Below, one piece after another: positions 16,801 to 24,910 of a stretch of 64,000 nucleotides of DNA; within the stretch, counting starts at the first letter, position 1, and every line of letters begins with the position of its first letter. Source of the DNA: DASRHK01 sp035650495. Lineage in GTDB: Bacteria; Pseudomonadota; Gammaproteobacteria; Nevskiales; Nevskiaceae. The notes beneath the pieces are model-generated. The model did no database searches. It was not told where the DNA came from and was given only the letters and a program-made list of their open reading frames with translations. Location of the stretch: NCBI GenBank assembly GCA_035650495.1, contig DASRHK010000026.1, forward strand, positions 11,261 to 75,260. Direction: 5' to 3'. A program made the position numbers and the translations under genes.

Positions 16801-18712
16801 CGATGCCGGCGCCGGCGCGATCGGCCTGATCAAGGCCGCGCTCGCGCTGCACCACAAGGCGCTGCCGCCGTCGATCCACTGCGACACGCCGAATCCCGAC
16901 TGCGATTTCGAATCGACGCCCTTCTTCGTCAACACCGAATTCAAGCCGTGGCCGGCCGACGGCGTGCGCCGCGCGGCGATCTCGTCGTTCGGTTTCGGCG
17001 GCACCAATTTCCACGCCGTGCTCGAGGAAGCGCCGGCGCGCGCGAAGAGCGAAGCGCATCGATCGCTCCAGCTCCTGCAGATCTCCGCGCGCGACGACGC
17101 CGCGCTGCAGCGGCAAGCCAAAGCGCTCGCCGATCATCTGCGATCGCATCCGAAGATCGATCTCGCCGACGTCGCCTACTCGCTCGCATCGGGACGCGCG
17201 CAGTTGCCGCGCCGTGCAGCGATCGTCGCCGAGAATGCCAAGCAGGCCGCGCAGCTGCTCGACGCCGTGAAGCCTTCGGCGCCTGCCAATGAGCAGCCGA
17301 GCCTCGTGATGCTGTTCCCCGGCCAGGGCGCGCAGTACGCCGGCATGGGTGCGCAGCTGTATCGCGAGGAGCGCGTGTTCAGGGAGCGCTTCGATCTTTG
17401 CGCGGAGATCGCAAAGCCGCTGCTGCAAGCCGATCTGCGCGATCTCCTTTACGGCGAAGACCGCGCTGCCGACGATCTGCTGCGCGAGACGCGTTTTGCG
17501 CAGCCGGCGATCTTCGCCGTCAGTTACGCGACCGCGGAGCTCTGGCGCAGCTGGGGCCTGGAGCCGGTCGCGATGGTCGGCCACAGCGTCGGCGAATTCG
17601 TCGCCGCGACGCTGGCCGGCGTGTTCTCGGTCGAGGACGCCGTTCGCCTCGTCGCGCAGCGCGGCGCGCTGATGCAGGCGATGCCCTCGGGCGGCATGCT
17701 CGCGGTTCGCCTCGGCGAGACCGACATCGCGCCGTGGCTGCAGGCCGGCATCGAAGTCGCCGGCTACAACGCGCCGCAACAGACCGTACTCTCCGGCGAT
17801 CGCGCCGCGCTCGCCGCGCTGCAGGCAGAATTCTCGTCGCGCAACATCAGCGCGACCATCCTGAAGACCTCGCACGCATTCCACTCCGCGTCGATGGATC
17901 GCGCGGCCACCGCCTTCGAGAAGATCGTCGCTGGCGTCGCTCGCAATCCGGCGCGCGCGGCGATCCTGTCCACGCGCAGCGGCCGCTTCATGGACGCCGA
18001 CGAGATGTGCGATCCGTCCTACTGGTCGCGCCAGATCCGCGAGCCGGTGCGGTTCGCACCCGCGATCGCGGAGCTCCTCAAGACGCCGGGTCGCGTCTTC
18101 CTCGAATGCGGTCCGGGTCACACGCTCTGCGCAGCGGTGCGCCAGGCGATCGGGCCGAAGCACGACGCGGTCGCGATCAACTCGCTGCCGGCGGACGTGC
18201 ACGGCGCCCCGGCGCTCGAATACGTCCTCGGCGCAGCCGCTCGCCTGTTCACCGCGGGCATCGCGCTCGACGCGCGCAAGCTCTTCGCCGGTGCTCGCCG
18301 CAACCGCATCTCGCTGCCCGGATATCCATTCGCGCGTACCAAGTACTGCCTGCCGATCGGCGCCGACGCGCCCATCGCGGCGCCGATCGCCGAGGCGCAG
18401 CCGCTGCCGACCGCGGTCGCGCCGCCGGCGAGCAACAACGAAGTCGCCGATCCGATGGTCGCGTATCTCCTCGGCGTCTTCGGAGAGCTCACCGGACGCC
18501 GCTTCAGCGCCGATCAGGCCGACACCGGCTTCTTCGATCTCGGGCTCGACTCGCTCGTGCTCCTGCAGGTTTCCGCGCGGCTCAAGAAGGACCTGCGCGT
18601 GAACCTGCGCTTCCGCGCGCTGCTCGACGAGCACGACAGTGTCAGCGCGCTCGCGCGCGCGCTCGCAGACAACGGCGCGAGCCTCGAGACACCACTGGAG
18701 GCCACGGCATGA
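13871..18712 (+). CDS. hybrid NRPS-PKS: adenylation-PCP-ketosynthase-acyltransferase-ACP
   Basis: A 1613-residue megasynthase. Adenylation domain (about 35-520) has an intact A3 loop (IYTSGSTGKPKGVVVTH), A5 NMYGPTETT and A10 NGKLDRKSL (catalytic Lys). PCP (about 535-605) has RGGTSLQAIS with the phosphopantetheine Ser. Ketosynthase (about 635-1060) has ALQTACSSS (Cys near 803), VEAHGTGT and KGNVGH. Acyltransferase (about 1145-1440) has GHSVGE and HAFHS, the pattern of malonyl-specific domains. C-terminal ACP has DLGLDSL near 1560. There are no ketoreductase, dehydratase, methyltransferase or thioesterase domains. The ten specificity positions read D-I-L-T-L-G-M-I-W-K, close to the published glycine code. 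It is translationally coupled (ATGA) to the flippase gene, so it belongs to the polysaccharide operon. Confidence 0.95.
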   Translation: MTLPDDTVRGRTDRPMSADHNASTPMKHAAKHMNHVHQHIFELARRQPQSPAVRFADRTQTYEELASRAQAIANALREAGAGRGRCVAVCMERGLDMPAALLGVLSTGAAYLPIDPAFPSERIDAILEDAKAVAVLTSRDVAIKTAAPQVCVDDVRESSADAVDVSDDAAAYLIYTSGSTGKPKGVVVTHRNLANFLESMALEPGLRGSDVLLAVTTISFDIAGLELWLPLTVGATMVIASRDDAMDGERLRALIDEHKVSLMQATPSTWRLLIAAEWKGSPGFRALCGGEPLPIDLAKQLLDRGVELWNMYGPTETTIWSTLWRVTEAKGPILIGKPIANTQCYVLDENRKQCADGETGELYIGGDGVARGYHERPELTAEKFLDDPFLPGNRMYRTGDLARRHANGDLECLGRIDFQIKLRGFRIEPGDIEAALREHPAVVDAAVGVRERAPGDARLVAWIQLHDGVAIDAPQLRAHVANKLPAYMVPQHYAPIAELPRLINGKLDRKSLPDPFQQVRPEGRPTSEAPAGTALEDAIAAIWADVLGTTEPIGRDERFFERGGTSLQAISVLAKVRALIGTRVPVTKFFAAPTIAQFAAMLEKDYPTRGADASERSDESRQTLPSARNERGSGDIAVIGMACRTPGAENVQQFWQMICAGREGVRDLTDAELDDAGVPKFEREHPAYVKRGGVLKDAYAFDAEFFGYSPREAELMDPQHRVMLETAWHAMEDAGIAPSSGARVGVYVGVAHNHYFDRAVANQPVLRWGDSGFQTQLGADKDYAASRIAFKLDLRGPALALQTACSSSGVAIHLACQALRAGDCDAALAGGARVNAPDAGYVHVDGGPQAIDGKVRPFAKDASGMVLASGAACLVLKTLERAQADGDRIYAVIKGSAINNDGADKIAFTAPSQAGQVDVIRRALAQSGVDPASVGYVEAHGTGTHIGDPIEVAALAQGYEAAERIALGSVKGNVGHLDAGAGAIGLIKAALALHHKALPPSIHCDTPNPDCDFESTPFFVNTEFKPWPADGVRRAAISSFGFGGTNFHAVLEEAPARAKSEAHRSLQLLQISARDDAALQRQAKALADHLRSHPKIDLADVAYSLASGRAQLPRRAAIVAENAKQAAQLLDAVKPSAPANEQPSLVMLFPGQGAQYAGMGAQLYREERVFRERFDLCAEIAKPLLQADLRDLLYGEDRAADDLLRETRFAQPAIFAVSYATAELWRSWGLEPVAMVGHSVGEFVAATLAGVFSVEDAVRLVAQRGALMQAMPSGGMLAVRLGETDIAPWLQAGIEVAGYNAPQQTVLSGDRAALAALQAEFSSRNISATILKTSHAFHSASMDRAATAFEKIVAGVARNPARAAILSTRSGRFMDADEMCDPSYWSRQIREPVRFAPAIAELLKTPGRVFLECGPGHTLCAAVRQAIGPKHDAVAINSLPADVHGAPALEYVLGAAARLFTAGIALDARKLFAGARRNRISLPGYPFARTKYCLPIGADAPIAAPIAEAQPLPTAVAPPASNNEVADPMVAYLLGVFGELTGRRFSADQADTGFFDLGLDSLVLLQVSARLKKDLRVNLRFRALLDEHDSVSALARALADNGASLETPLEATA

Positions 18713-20688
18713 GCCTCGACGATCGCAGCATCCTGTCCGCCGGCATCGATCGCGACGCGTTCGAGGCCGTCGAGCCGATCACCGAATCGCAGCGCGAGCT
18801 GTGGATGGCGGCCGCGCTCGGCGATCACGTCAACATCGCCTTCAACGAGGGCCTGACCTGGACGCTCGCCGGCACGCTCGACGTGCAGGCGCTCGAGCGC
18901 GCGCTGCAGCACATCGTCGCGCGCCATCAGTCGCTCCGCGCGACGTTCGGCGCCGATGGCGCGTCCATGCGTGTGCTGCGCGAGCTGCCGGTCACGCTCG
19001 CGCCGATCTCGATCGAGGACGCGCCGGATCGTGATGCCGCGCTTCGCGACGCCGCGAAGAAGCTGACCGGCGCGCCGCTCGATCTCGAGCGCGGCCCCCT
19101 GTTCCGCTTCCAGCTGCTGCGCGCGAGCCCGTCGCTGCACTACCTCTTGTTCGTCGCGCACCACATCGTGTGCGACGGCTGGTCCTACAAGCTGATCGGC
19201 GAAGAGCTGTGCGCGCTCTACAACCAGGCGCGCGCCGGCCAGCCCCTCGGCCTTCCGCATGCAGCGCAGCCGTACACCGAATACGCGAAGCGCGAGCGCG
19301 ACTTCCTCGCCTCCGCCGACGCGCAGGAAAGCCTGCGCTACTGGGTCGACGCGCTGCGCGATCCGCCGATGCCGCTCGCGCTGCCGGGCGACCATCCTCG
19401 CGCCAGGACGCGCGAATACCAGGCTGCGCGCTACGACCATGTGCTCGACGCCGACCTCACGCGCGCGCTGCGCACGTGCGCGGCTGGGCAGCGCCTCTCC
19501 ATCGCGACCGCGCTGTTCGGCGGATTCGCAGTGCTCGCGCATCGACTGACCGGCAACGAAGACCTCGTGCTCGGCATCGCGGCGGCGGGACAGATGCAGC
19601 ACGACCTGCCGCAGGTGGTCGGCCATTGCGTCAACTTCCTGCCCCTGCGGCTGAAGCCGCGCGGCGAGCAGACGCTGCGCGCGTTCCTGCGCGAGGCACG
19701 CGGGTCGATGCTCGACGCGGTCGAGCATCAGGGCATCACGCTGGGCAAGCTGCTCCAGCACCTCAAGATCAAACGTCAGCCGGGACGGCCGCCGCTGATT
19801 GCGGTGACGATGAACCTGGACGGCCGCGACGCGCCGCTGCGCTACGACGGTCTCGACGTGCGCGCACAGCGCATCGAGCGCCAGGCCGAGAACTTCGAGC
19901 TGTTCCTGAACATCGTCGACGAAGGCGAGACGATGACGCTGCAGTGCTCGTACAGTGCCCAGCTGTTCAGCGCCGCGACGATGCGCGCGCACATGCAGCA
20001 CTACGAAGCGCTGCTGCGCGCGATGCCTGCGCATCTGGACACCAAGCTCGCGCAGCTGCCGATCGCCGCGAACGCCGGCGCGCATGACGCAGCCGCGCCG
20101 GACGTCCCGGCGCCCAACTTCGTCGAGCTGCGCGGCGTGCAGATCGATCTCTGCGAGATCGAGCGCGCGCTTGCGGCTTGCGACGGCGTCGAAGCGTGCG
20201 CCTGCGACGTGCGCGAGCGCGGCCCCGAGGATCCGCGTCTGGTCGCTTGGGTGCAGCTCAAGCCCGAAGCGGGCGCGACCACTGCCGATCTGCGTCAGCA
20301 GCTGCGCGAGCGCGGTCTCGCTTCGCACCTGCTGCCGCAGCATTTCCGCGTCGTCGACGTGCTCGATCGCGGCGCGTTGCCGGACCCGTTCTCGCAGGCG
20401 GAAGCGCCGGTGGTGGCGAAAGCGCCGCGCACCGAAGTCGAGGAGCGTATCGCGCTGATCTGGCGCGAAGTGCTCGGCCACGACGCGTTCGGCGTCAGCG
20501 ATCGCCTGCTCGACGTCGGCGGGCATTCGCTGCTCGCGGTCGAGGTCGCGCTGAAGCTCAAGCAGACGTTCGGCGTGAAGTTGCTGCTGCGCGAAGTGAT
20601 GACCGGAACGCTGGCGCAGATCGCGGCAGCCTGCTCGGCGGGCGCGGCGAACGAATCGGTGTCGCTGCCGGCGGCGGCGGGAGCCTGA
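18709..20688 (+). CDS. NRPS condensation domain - vestigial adenylation C-subdomain - PCP
   Basis: The 659-residue protein starts with a full condensation domain (about 20-440) carrying AHHIVCDGWS (His151, His152, Asp156) and the later VVGHCVNFLPL region. No adenylation core follows. Residues about 470-565 instead match only the small C-terminal adenylation subdomain (VELRGVQIDLCEIERALA like A8), ending in LDRGALPDPFS where the A10 catalytic Lys is absent. A PCP follows (VGGHSLLAVE, Ser near 605). The same LPDPF-Q/S linker appears in the upstream synthase, suggesting origin by duplication and deletion. The PCP must be loaded in trans, or the C domain uses a free acceptor. Confidence 0.92.
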   Translation: MSLDDRSILSAGIDRDAFEAVEPITESQRELWMAAALGDHVNIAFNEGLTWTLAGTLDVQALERALQHIVARHQSLRATFGADGASMRVLRELPVTLAPISIEDAPDRDAALRDAAKKLTGAPLDLERGPLFRFQLLRASPSLHYLLFVAHHIVCDGWSYKLIGEELCALYNQARAGQPLGLPHAAQPYTEYAKRERDFLASADAQESLRYWVDALRDPPMPLALPGDHPRARTREYQAARYDHVLDADLTRALRTCAAGQRLSIATALFGGFAVLAHRLTGNEDLVLGIAAAGQMQHDLPQVVGHCVNFLPLRLKPRGEQTLRAFLREARGSMLDAVEHQGITLGKLLQHLKIKRQPGRPPLIAVTMNLDGRDAPLRYDGLDVRAQRIERQAENFELFLNIVDEGETMTLQCSYSAQLFSAATMRAHMQHYEALLRAMPAHLDTKLAQLPIAANAGAHDAAAPDVPAPNFVELRGVQIDLCEIERALAACDGVEACACDVRERGPEDPRLVAWVQLKPEAGATTADLRQQLRERGLASHLLPQHFRVVDVLDRGALPDPFSQAEAPVVAKAPRTEVEERIALIWREVLGHDAFGVSDRLLDVGGHSLLAVEVALKLKQTFGVKLLLREVMTGTLAQIAAACSAGAANESVSLPAAAGA

Positions 20689-20690
20689 CG

Positions 20691-21449
20691 ATGGAGCCAC
20701 TCTACTTCGGTCCCGGCGGTCGGCTGTTCGGCCTGCGCTCCGAGCCGATCGGCCCCGCGCGCAAGACCGCCATCCTGATCTGCCACAGCTGGGGCGTCGA
20801 GTACATGCGCAGCTATCGCGCGCTGTTCCTGCTCGCGCAGCAGCTCGGCGCGCGCGGCTTCGAGACGCTGCGCTTCGATTACTCCGGCACCGGAGACGCG
20901 GCCGAGATGAACGAGGATGCGACGCTCGAGCGCTGGGTCGAGGACATCCGCTGCGCCGCCGACGAGCTGCGCGCGCTCTCCGGCGCCGATCACATCTGCC
21001 TGCTCGGCCTGCGGCTCGGCGCGCTGCTCGCGATGCGCGCAGCGAGCAGCGGCGTGCAAGCCGAGGCCGCGGCGCTGTGGGACGCGCCCGAATCCGGACG
21101 CCGCTGGATCGGCGAGCTGCAGGAGCTCGACCGCCTGCACTACGCGCACAAGAACCGCTACCTGCCGCCGAAGCTCGCGTTGCAGCCGCTGCCGGGCGAG
21201 ATCCTCGGCCGCCGCTGGCCCGAAGAGCTCGACGCCTCGGTGTCGCCGCTGACGCCGCTGGCGCCGCATTCGGTCGCGCAGCTGTTCCATCTGCGCAGCG
21301 CCGATGCCATCGAGATGTCGCTGGACGGCGAAGCAATCAAGCTGCCGGACCCGGCGCACTGGAACGACGTCACCTGGATCACGCGGCCGTGGATCCCGGC
21401 GAGCACGCAGCGCGTGATCGCGGATGCGCTCGCGGAGCGCCTGCAATGA
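20691..21449 (+). CDS. alpha/beta-hydrolase-fold protein, nucleophile Ser replaced by Arg
   Basis: The 252-residue protein shows an alpha/beta hydrolase core: ILICHSWGVEY (oxyanion strand), FDYSGTGDA, and the elbow LLGLRLGALLA. There the GxSxG serine is Arg, so ordinary serine-hydrolase chemistry is not expected. It begins 2 bp after the NRPS gene and overlaps the next hydrolase by 4 bp. From memory it resembles the hydrolase-2 family (TIGR03101) of exosortase-A loci, which also travel with an acyl-activating enzyme. A role in releasing or handling the carrier-bound acyl group is inferred. Confidence 0.82.
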   Translation: MEPLYFGPGGRLFGLRSEPIGPARKTAILICHSWGVEYMRSYRALFLLAQQLGARGFETLRFDYSGTGDAAEMNEDATLERWVEDIRCAADELRALSGADHICLLGLRLGALLAMRAASSGVQAEAAALWDAPESGRRWIGELQELDRLHYAHKNRYLPPKLALQPLPGEILGRRWPEELDASVSPLTPLAPHSVAQLFHLRSADAIEMSLDGEAIKLPDPAHWNDVTWITRPWIPASTQRVIADALAERLQ

Positions 21450-22375
21450 AAGAGCGCGCCATCCAGTTCGGGCCGGAGCGCCGGCTGATCGGCATCCTGT
21501 CGCTGCCGGAGACGGTCGATCCGTCGCTGCCCGCGATCATCGTGCCGAACACCGGCGTGGAGCATCGCGTCGGACCCAATCGCCTGCACATCCGCCTGTG
21601 CCGCGCGTTCGCGCGCCTGGGCTTCGTCAGCCTGCGCATGGACATGTCCGGCATGGGCGACAGCGGACTGCCGCCCGACGGCGGCCGCGGGGATCCGGTG
21701 TCCGACATGCAGGCCGCGATGGAGCAGCTGCAGCGCATGAAGCTCGCCAGCAAGTTCATCCCGGTGGGCTTGTGCTCCGGCGGCAACGACGCGCACCTGC
21801 TGGCGCGCGTGGACGATCGCGTGGTCGCCGCCGCGTTCATCGACCACTATCAGTACCGCACGCCGCGCGCGTTCTTCATCCAGCTCGCGCAGAAGCTCAG
21901 CGATCCGCGCCGCATCGGCAATTTCCTGCGCCGCAAGTGGGCGGAGCTCTCCGGCAAGCCGCGCACGGAATACGATCCGAATCTCGTCAACTTCTTCGAG
22001 CAGCCGTCGCGCGGCCAATTCCTCGGCGACCTCGAGCGCTTCATGCGCCGGCGCATGGCGCTGTTCTTCCTCTACACGGGCGAGAACCAGAACGTCTACA
22101 ACTACGCCGATCAGCTCTACGACGTCTGTCCGCGGCTGCGCGACTATCCGCTGCAATCGCTGCACTACGTGCCGCGCTGCGACCACACCTTCACGCACGA
22201 GGAGATGCGCGCGCAGCTGATCGCGGTGCTCGAGCGCTGGCTGACGACGCACATCCTGAAGCGCGAGGACGAAGACGAGATCGACGTCGTCGAGAGCGCG
22301 AACGATCCGGGCGGCGATCTGCCGCAGGACTTCCCGGCGTTCAGCCCCTTGCCCGGGAAGATGCTGTCGCGCTAG
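21446..22375 (+). CDS. alpha/beta hydrolase with Cys-type nucleophile elbow
   Basis: The 309-residue protein has the alpha/beta hydrolase fold: IIVPNTGVEHRVG, RMDMSGMGDSG, and the elbow PVGLCSGGNDA where Cys takes the nucleophile position. The candidate catalytic His is in RCDHTFTHEE. A cysteine nucleophile is known in dienelactone-hydrolase-like enzymes and suits thioester chemistry. It resembles, from memory, the exosortase-A-associated hydrolase-1 family (TIGR03100). As last gene of the operon it may unload the ACP or PCP (inference). The acidic C-terminal tail has no known motif. Its end overlaps the convergent dsbA-like gene by 4 bp. Confidence 0.85.
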   Translation: MKERAIQFGPERRLIGILSLPETVDPSLPAIIVPNTGVEHRVGPNRLHIRLCRAFARLGFVSLRMDMSGMGDSGLPPDGGRGDPVSDMQAAMEQLQRMKLASKFIPVGLCSGGNDAHLLARVDDRVVAAAFIDHYQYRTPRAFFIQLAQKLSDPRRIGNFLRRKWAELSGKPRTEYDPNLVNFFEQPSRGQFLGDLERFMRRRMALFFLYTGENQNVYNYADQLYDVCPRLRDYPLQSLHYVPRCDHTFTHEEMRAQLIAVLERWLTTHILKREDEDEIDVVESANDPGGDLPQDFPAFSPLPGKMLSR

Positions 22376-23094
22376 CTCGCGCGCGCCTTGGCGATCAGCT
22401 GGGTCGCGTTCTGCAGGTAGTCCTCGAAGGACTGGCCCTTCACCAGGTATTTCCCTTCGATGAGCAGCGTGGGCGTCGAGTGCACGCCGCTGTGCGCCGC
22501 GTAGACGCGCGCGGCCGCGATCTTCGCGGCGACCATGTCGCTCGCCATCGCCTGCTTGAATTTCTCCGGATCGACGCCGAACTGCGCGTAGAACTTCGCG
22601 AGCGTGTCCGCGTCGACGGGCGTGCCTTCGCCGGGAAGCTTGTGGGTCTGATGGATCGCCGCGTACACCGCCTCGTGCGACGTCGCCGCGACGCCGAGCG
22701 CTTCGGCGGCGAAGTACGCGCGCGCGTAGGGCACGAAGTCCGGCCGGAAATCGAGCGGCAGGTAGACCACGTGCACGTATGACGGCAGCGACCGCCGCCA
22801 CTGCTCGAGCTTCGGCTCGAACGAATTGCACGCGGGACAGGCGTAGTTGAAGAACTCGGCGACTTCGACCTGTTCCGTGGTCGGCGTGTCGAACGGGATG
22901 CCGTCGGCGACGACTTCGTAGTCGCGGCCTTGCACCAAGCTCGCGCTCATCAGCGGTGCCGCGTCCGAGGATTCCACGGCGCTGGGCGGCGCAGCCGGGG
23001 GCGGCGCGGTCGCGGCGGGCGGTGGCGGCGCCGGTTTCGAGCAGGCAACGAGCGCGGCGGCGAGCACGGCGGTGAGCAATCGGCGGACGGACAC
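22372..23094 (-). CDS. DsbA-family thiol:disulfide oxidoreductase lipoprotein
   Basis: The 240-residue protein has a lipoprotein signal (LVAC, Cys18), a Pro/Ala-rich tether (20-48), and a DsbA thioredoxin fold with FFNYACPACNSFEP (Cys86, Cys89) and the cis-Pro loop HSTPTLLIEG. The CPAC active site differs from the CPHC of E. coli DsbA, so the redox potential may differ. It acts in the periplasm on secreted-protein disulfides. It is on the opposite strand from the polysaccharide operon, and the convergent 4-bp overlap leaves no room for a separate terminator. Confidence 0.92.
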   Translation of the reverse strand: MSVRRLLTAVLAAALVACSKPAPPPPAATAPPPAAPPSAVESSDAAPLMSASLVQGRDYEVVADGIPFDTPTTEQVEVAEFFNYACPACNSFEPKLEQWRRSLPSYVHVVYLPLDFRPDFVPYARAYFAAEALGVAATSHEAVYAAIHQTHKLPGEGTPVDADTLAKFYAQFGVDPEKFKQAMASDMVAAKIAAARVYAAHSGVHSTPTLLIEGKYLVKGQSFEDYLQNATQLIAKARAS

Positions 23095-23164
23095 GATCAG
23101 GTTCTCCAGTGGACGGCGAGCACATTACATCGAACGCTTCCGCCGCGGGAGCGGTCGATACCCT

Positions 23165-23815
23165 GTGAAGAGCCGAGCTCGCGACATCGTGGTCGTCGGC
23201 ACCTCCGCCGGCGGCTTCCCTGCGCTCCGCCACCTGCTGGCCGGGCTGCCCGAAGATCTCTCCGGTTCCATTTTCGTCGTGCTGCATCTGGCGCCGAGCT
23301 CTCCCGGCGCGATCCCCGAGCTGCTCGATCGTGTCAGCAAGCTTCCCGTGCGCGCCGCGATCGACGGTCACGCAATCGCGCGCGGCGCGATCTACGTGGC
23401 ACCGGCCGATCGCCATCTGATGCTGATCGACGGCCGCATGCGCGTCGTCCACGGGCCGAAGGAGAACCACCATCGTCCTTCGATCGACGCGCTGTTCCGA
23501 TCCGCCGCGGAGCACTACGGCTCGCGCGTCATCGGCGTCATCCTCACCGGCATGCTCGACGACGGGCGACTTGGCCTGCGGACCGTGAAGGATCGCGGCG
23601 GCATCGCCATCGTGCAGAACCCCGCCGACGCCCAGTACCCCGACATGCCCGCGAATGCGGTCCGCGACGTCGAGGTCGATCACGTCGTCAATCTCGCCGA
23701 TCTGCCGCCGCTGCTCGTGCGGCTCATGCGCATGCGCGAGATCGGCGAGTCCACCGGAGTCACCTGCCCGACCTGCCACGGCTCGCGCAAGGCATCGACG
23801 GTGCGCGGCGCGTGA
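23165..23815 (+). CDS. CheB-type methylesterase domain protein without receiver domain
   Basis: The 216-residue protein is a CheB catalytic domain with the triad visible: Ser14 in VVGTSAGG, His41 in VVLHLAPSS and Asp133 in LTGMLDDG (usual form TGMGxDG). It lacks the N-terminal receiver of chemotaxis CheB. A short C-terminal CxxC (TCPTCHGS) is extra. Family role: removal of methyl esters or amides from receptor glutamates. No chemoreceptor or CheR gene is nearby. The GTG start at 23165 is inferred because the domain begins at once; its ribosome site is weak. Confidence 0.85.
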   Translation: MKSRARDIVVVGTSAGGFPALRHLLAGLPEDLSGSIFVVLHLAPSSPGAIPELLDRVSKLPVRAAIDGHAIARGAIYVAPADRHLMLIDGRMRVVHGPKENHHRPSIDALFRSAAEHYGSRVIGVILTGMLDDGRLGLRTVKDRGGIAIVQNPADAQYPDMPANAVRDVEVDHVVNLADLPPLLVRLMRMREIGESTGVTCPTCHGSRKASTVRGA

Positions 23816-23879
23816 GCCATGCGCGGCGGCGCGCCGGCCGCTAAACTCTGCGCCCTTCCCTCGCACCGCCACGAACGCA

Positions 23880-24887
23880 ATGCCGACGAGCACGATCTCC
23901 CTCACCCGCTTCCTGATCGAAGAGCAGCGCGCCAAGGCGCACATCGAGGGCGACCTGCGCTTGCTGATCGAAGTCGTCGCGCGCGCGTGCAAGGAGATTG
24001 CGATCGCCGTCGGCAAAGGCGCGCTCGGCGGCGTGCTCGGCGAAGCCGGCACCGGCAACGTGCAAGGCGAGGCGCAGAAGAAGCTCGACGTGCTGTCCAA
24101 CGAGATCCTGCTCGAGGCCAACGAGTGGGGCGGCCACGTCGCCGGCCTCGCGTCGGAAGAGATGGATCACCCGCACGCGATCCCGCACGATTTCCCCAAG
24201 GGCGGCTATCTGCTGGTGTTCGATCCGCTCGACGGCTCCTCCAACATCGACGTCAACGTCTCCGTCGGCACGATCTTCTCGGTGCTGCGCTGCCCGGACG
24301 GCTTCATCGGCACCGAGGACGAAGCATTCTTGCAGCCGGGCACGACGCAAGTCGCCGCGGGCTATTGCGTGTACGGGCCGTCGACGATCCTGGTGCTCAC
24401 GCTCGGCGACGGCACCCACGCGTTCACGCTCGACCGCGAGCTCGGCAGCTTCCGCATGACCAGTCGCAACATCCAGATCCCGCCGGACACGAAGGAATTC
24501 GCGATCAACATGTCGAACCAGCGCTTCTGGGAAGCGCCGGTGAAGCGCTACGTCGACGAGATGGTCGCCGGCAAGCAGGGCCCGCGCGGCGCCGACTTCA
24601 ACATGCGCTGGGTCGCCTCGATGGTCGCCGACGTGCATCGCATCCTCACGCGGGGCGGCATCTTCATGTATCCGCTCGATTCGAAGACCAAGGACAAGGG
24701 CGGCAAGCTGCGGCTGCTCTACGAAGCCAACCCGATGGCGTTCATCGTCGAGCAGGCCGGCGGCGCGGCGACCACCGGTCGGGAACGGATCATGGAGCTC
24801 AAGCCCGCCAAGCTGCACCAGCGCGTGCCGGTGATCCTCGGCTCACGCAATGAAGTCGAGCGCGTGACGGGCTACCACCGCGGCTGA
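23880..24887 (+). CDS. fbp: class I fructose-1,6-bisphosphatase
   Basis: The 335-residue enzyme matches the length of bacterial class I FBPases. The metal/substrate motif [14 protein letters not shown] is intact, with the family segments EEMDHP and [13 protein letters not shown]. It hydrolyses fructose-1,6-bisphosphate to fructose-6-phosphate in gluconeogenesis, which supplies hexose-phosphate for sugar nucleotides. It follows the CheB-like gene by 64 bp. Its position between polysaccharide blocks may reflect precursor supply, but it is a common housekeeping gene. Confidence 0.96.
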   Translation: MPTSTISLTRFLIEEQRAKAHIEGDLRLLIEVVARACKEIAIAVGKGALGGVLGEAGTGNVQGEAQKKLDVLSNEILLEANEWGGHVAGLASEEMDHPHAIPHDFPKGGYLLVFDPLDGSSNIDVNVSVGTIFSVLRCPDGFIGTEDEAFLQPGTTQVAAGYCVYGPSTILVLTLGDGTHAFTLDRELGSFRMTSRNIQIPPDTKEFAINMSNQRFWEAPVKRYVDEMVAGKQGPRGADFNMRWVASMVADVHRILTRGGIFMYPLDSKTKDKGGKLRLLYEANPMAFIVEQAGGAATTGRERIMELKPAKLHQRVPVILGSRNEVERVTGYHRG

Positions 24888-24910
24888 AGCGCCGCCGCGC
24901 GCGGCGCGCC

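Noticed and set aside
13613..18634. A 1673-codon open frame antisense to the NRPS-PKS gene
   Set aside because: High G+C removes stops in the mirrored frame. The translation is Arg/Ala-rich with no domain, while the plus strand has perfect A, KS, AT and ACP motifs.
18514..24121. Long minus-strand open frames of 940 and 987 codons under the NRPS, hydrolase and CheB-like genes
   Set aside because: Composition is Arg/Ala/Asp-biased, without motifs, and contradicted by the clear genes on the other strand or in another frame.
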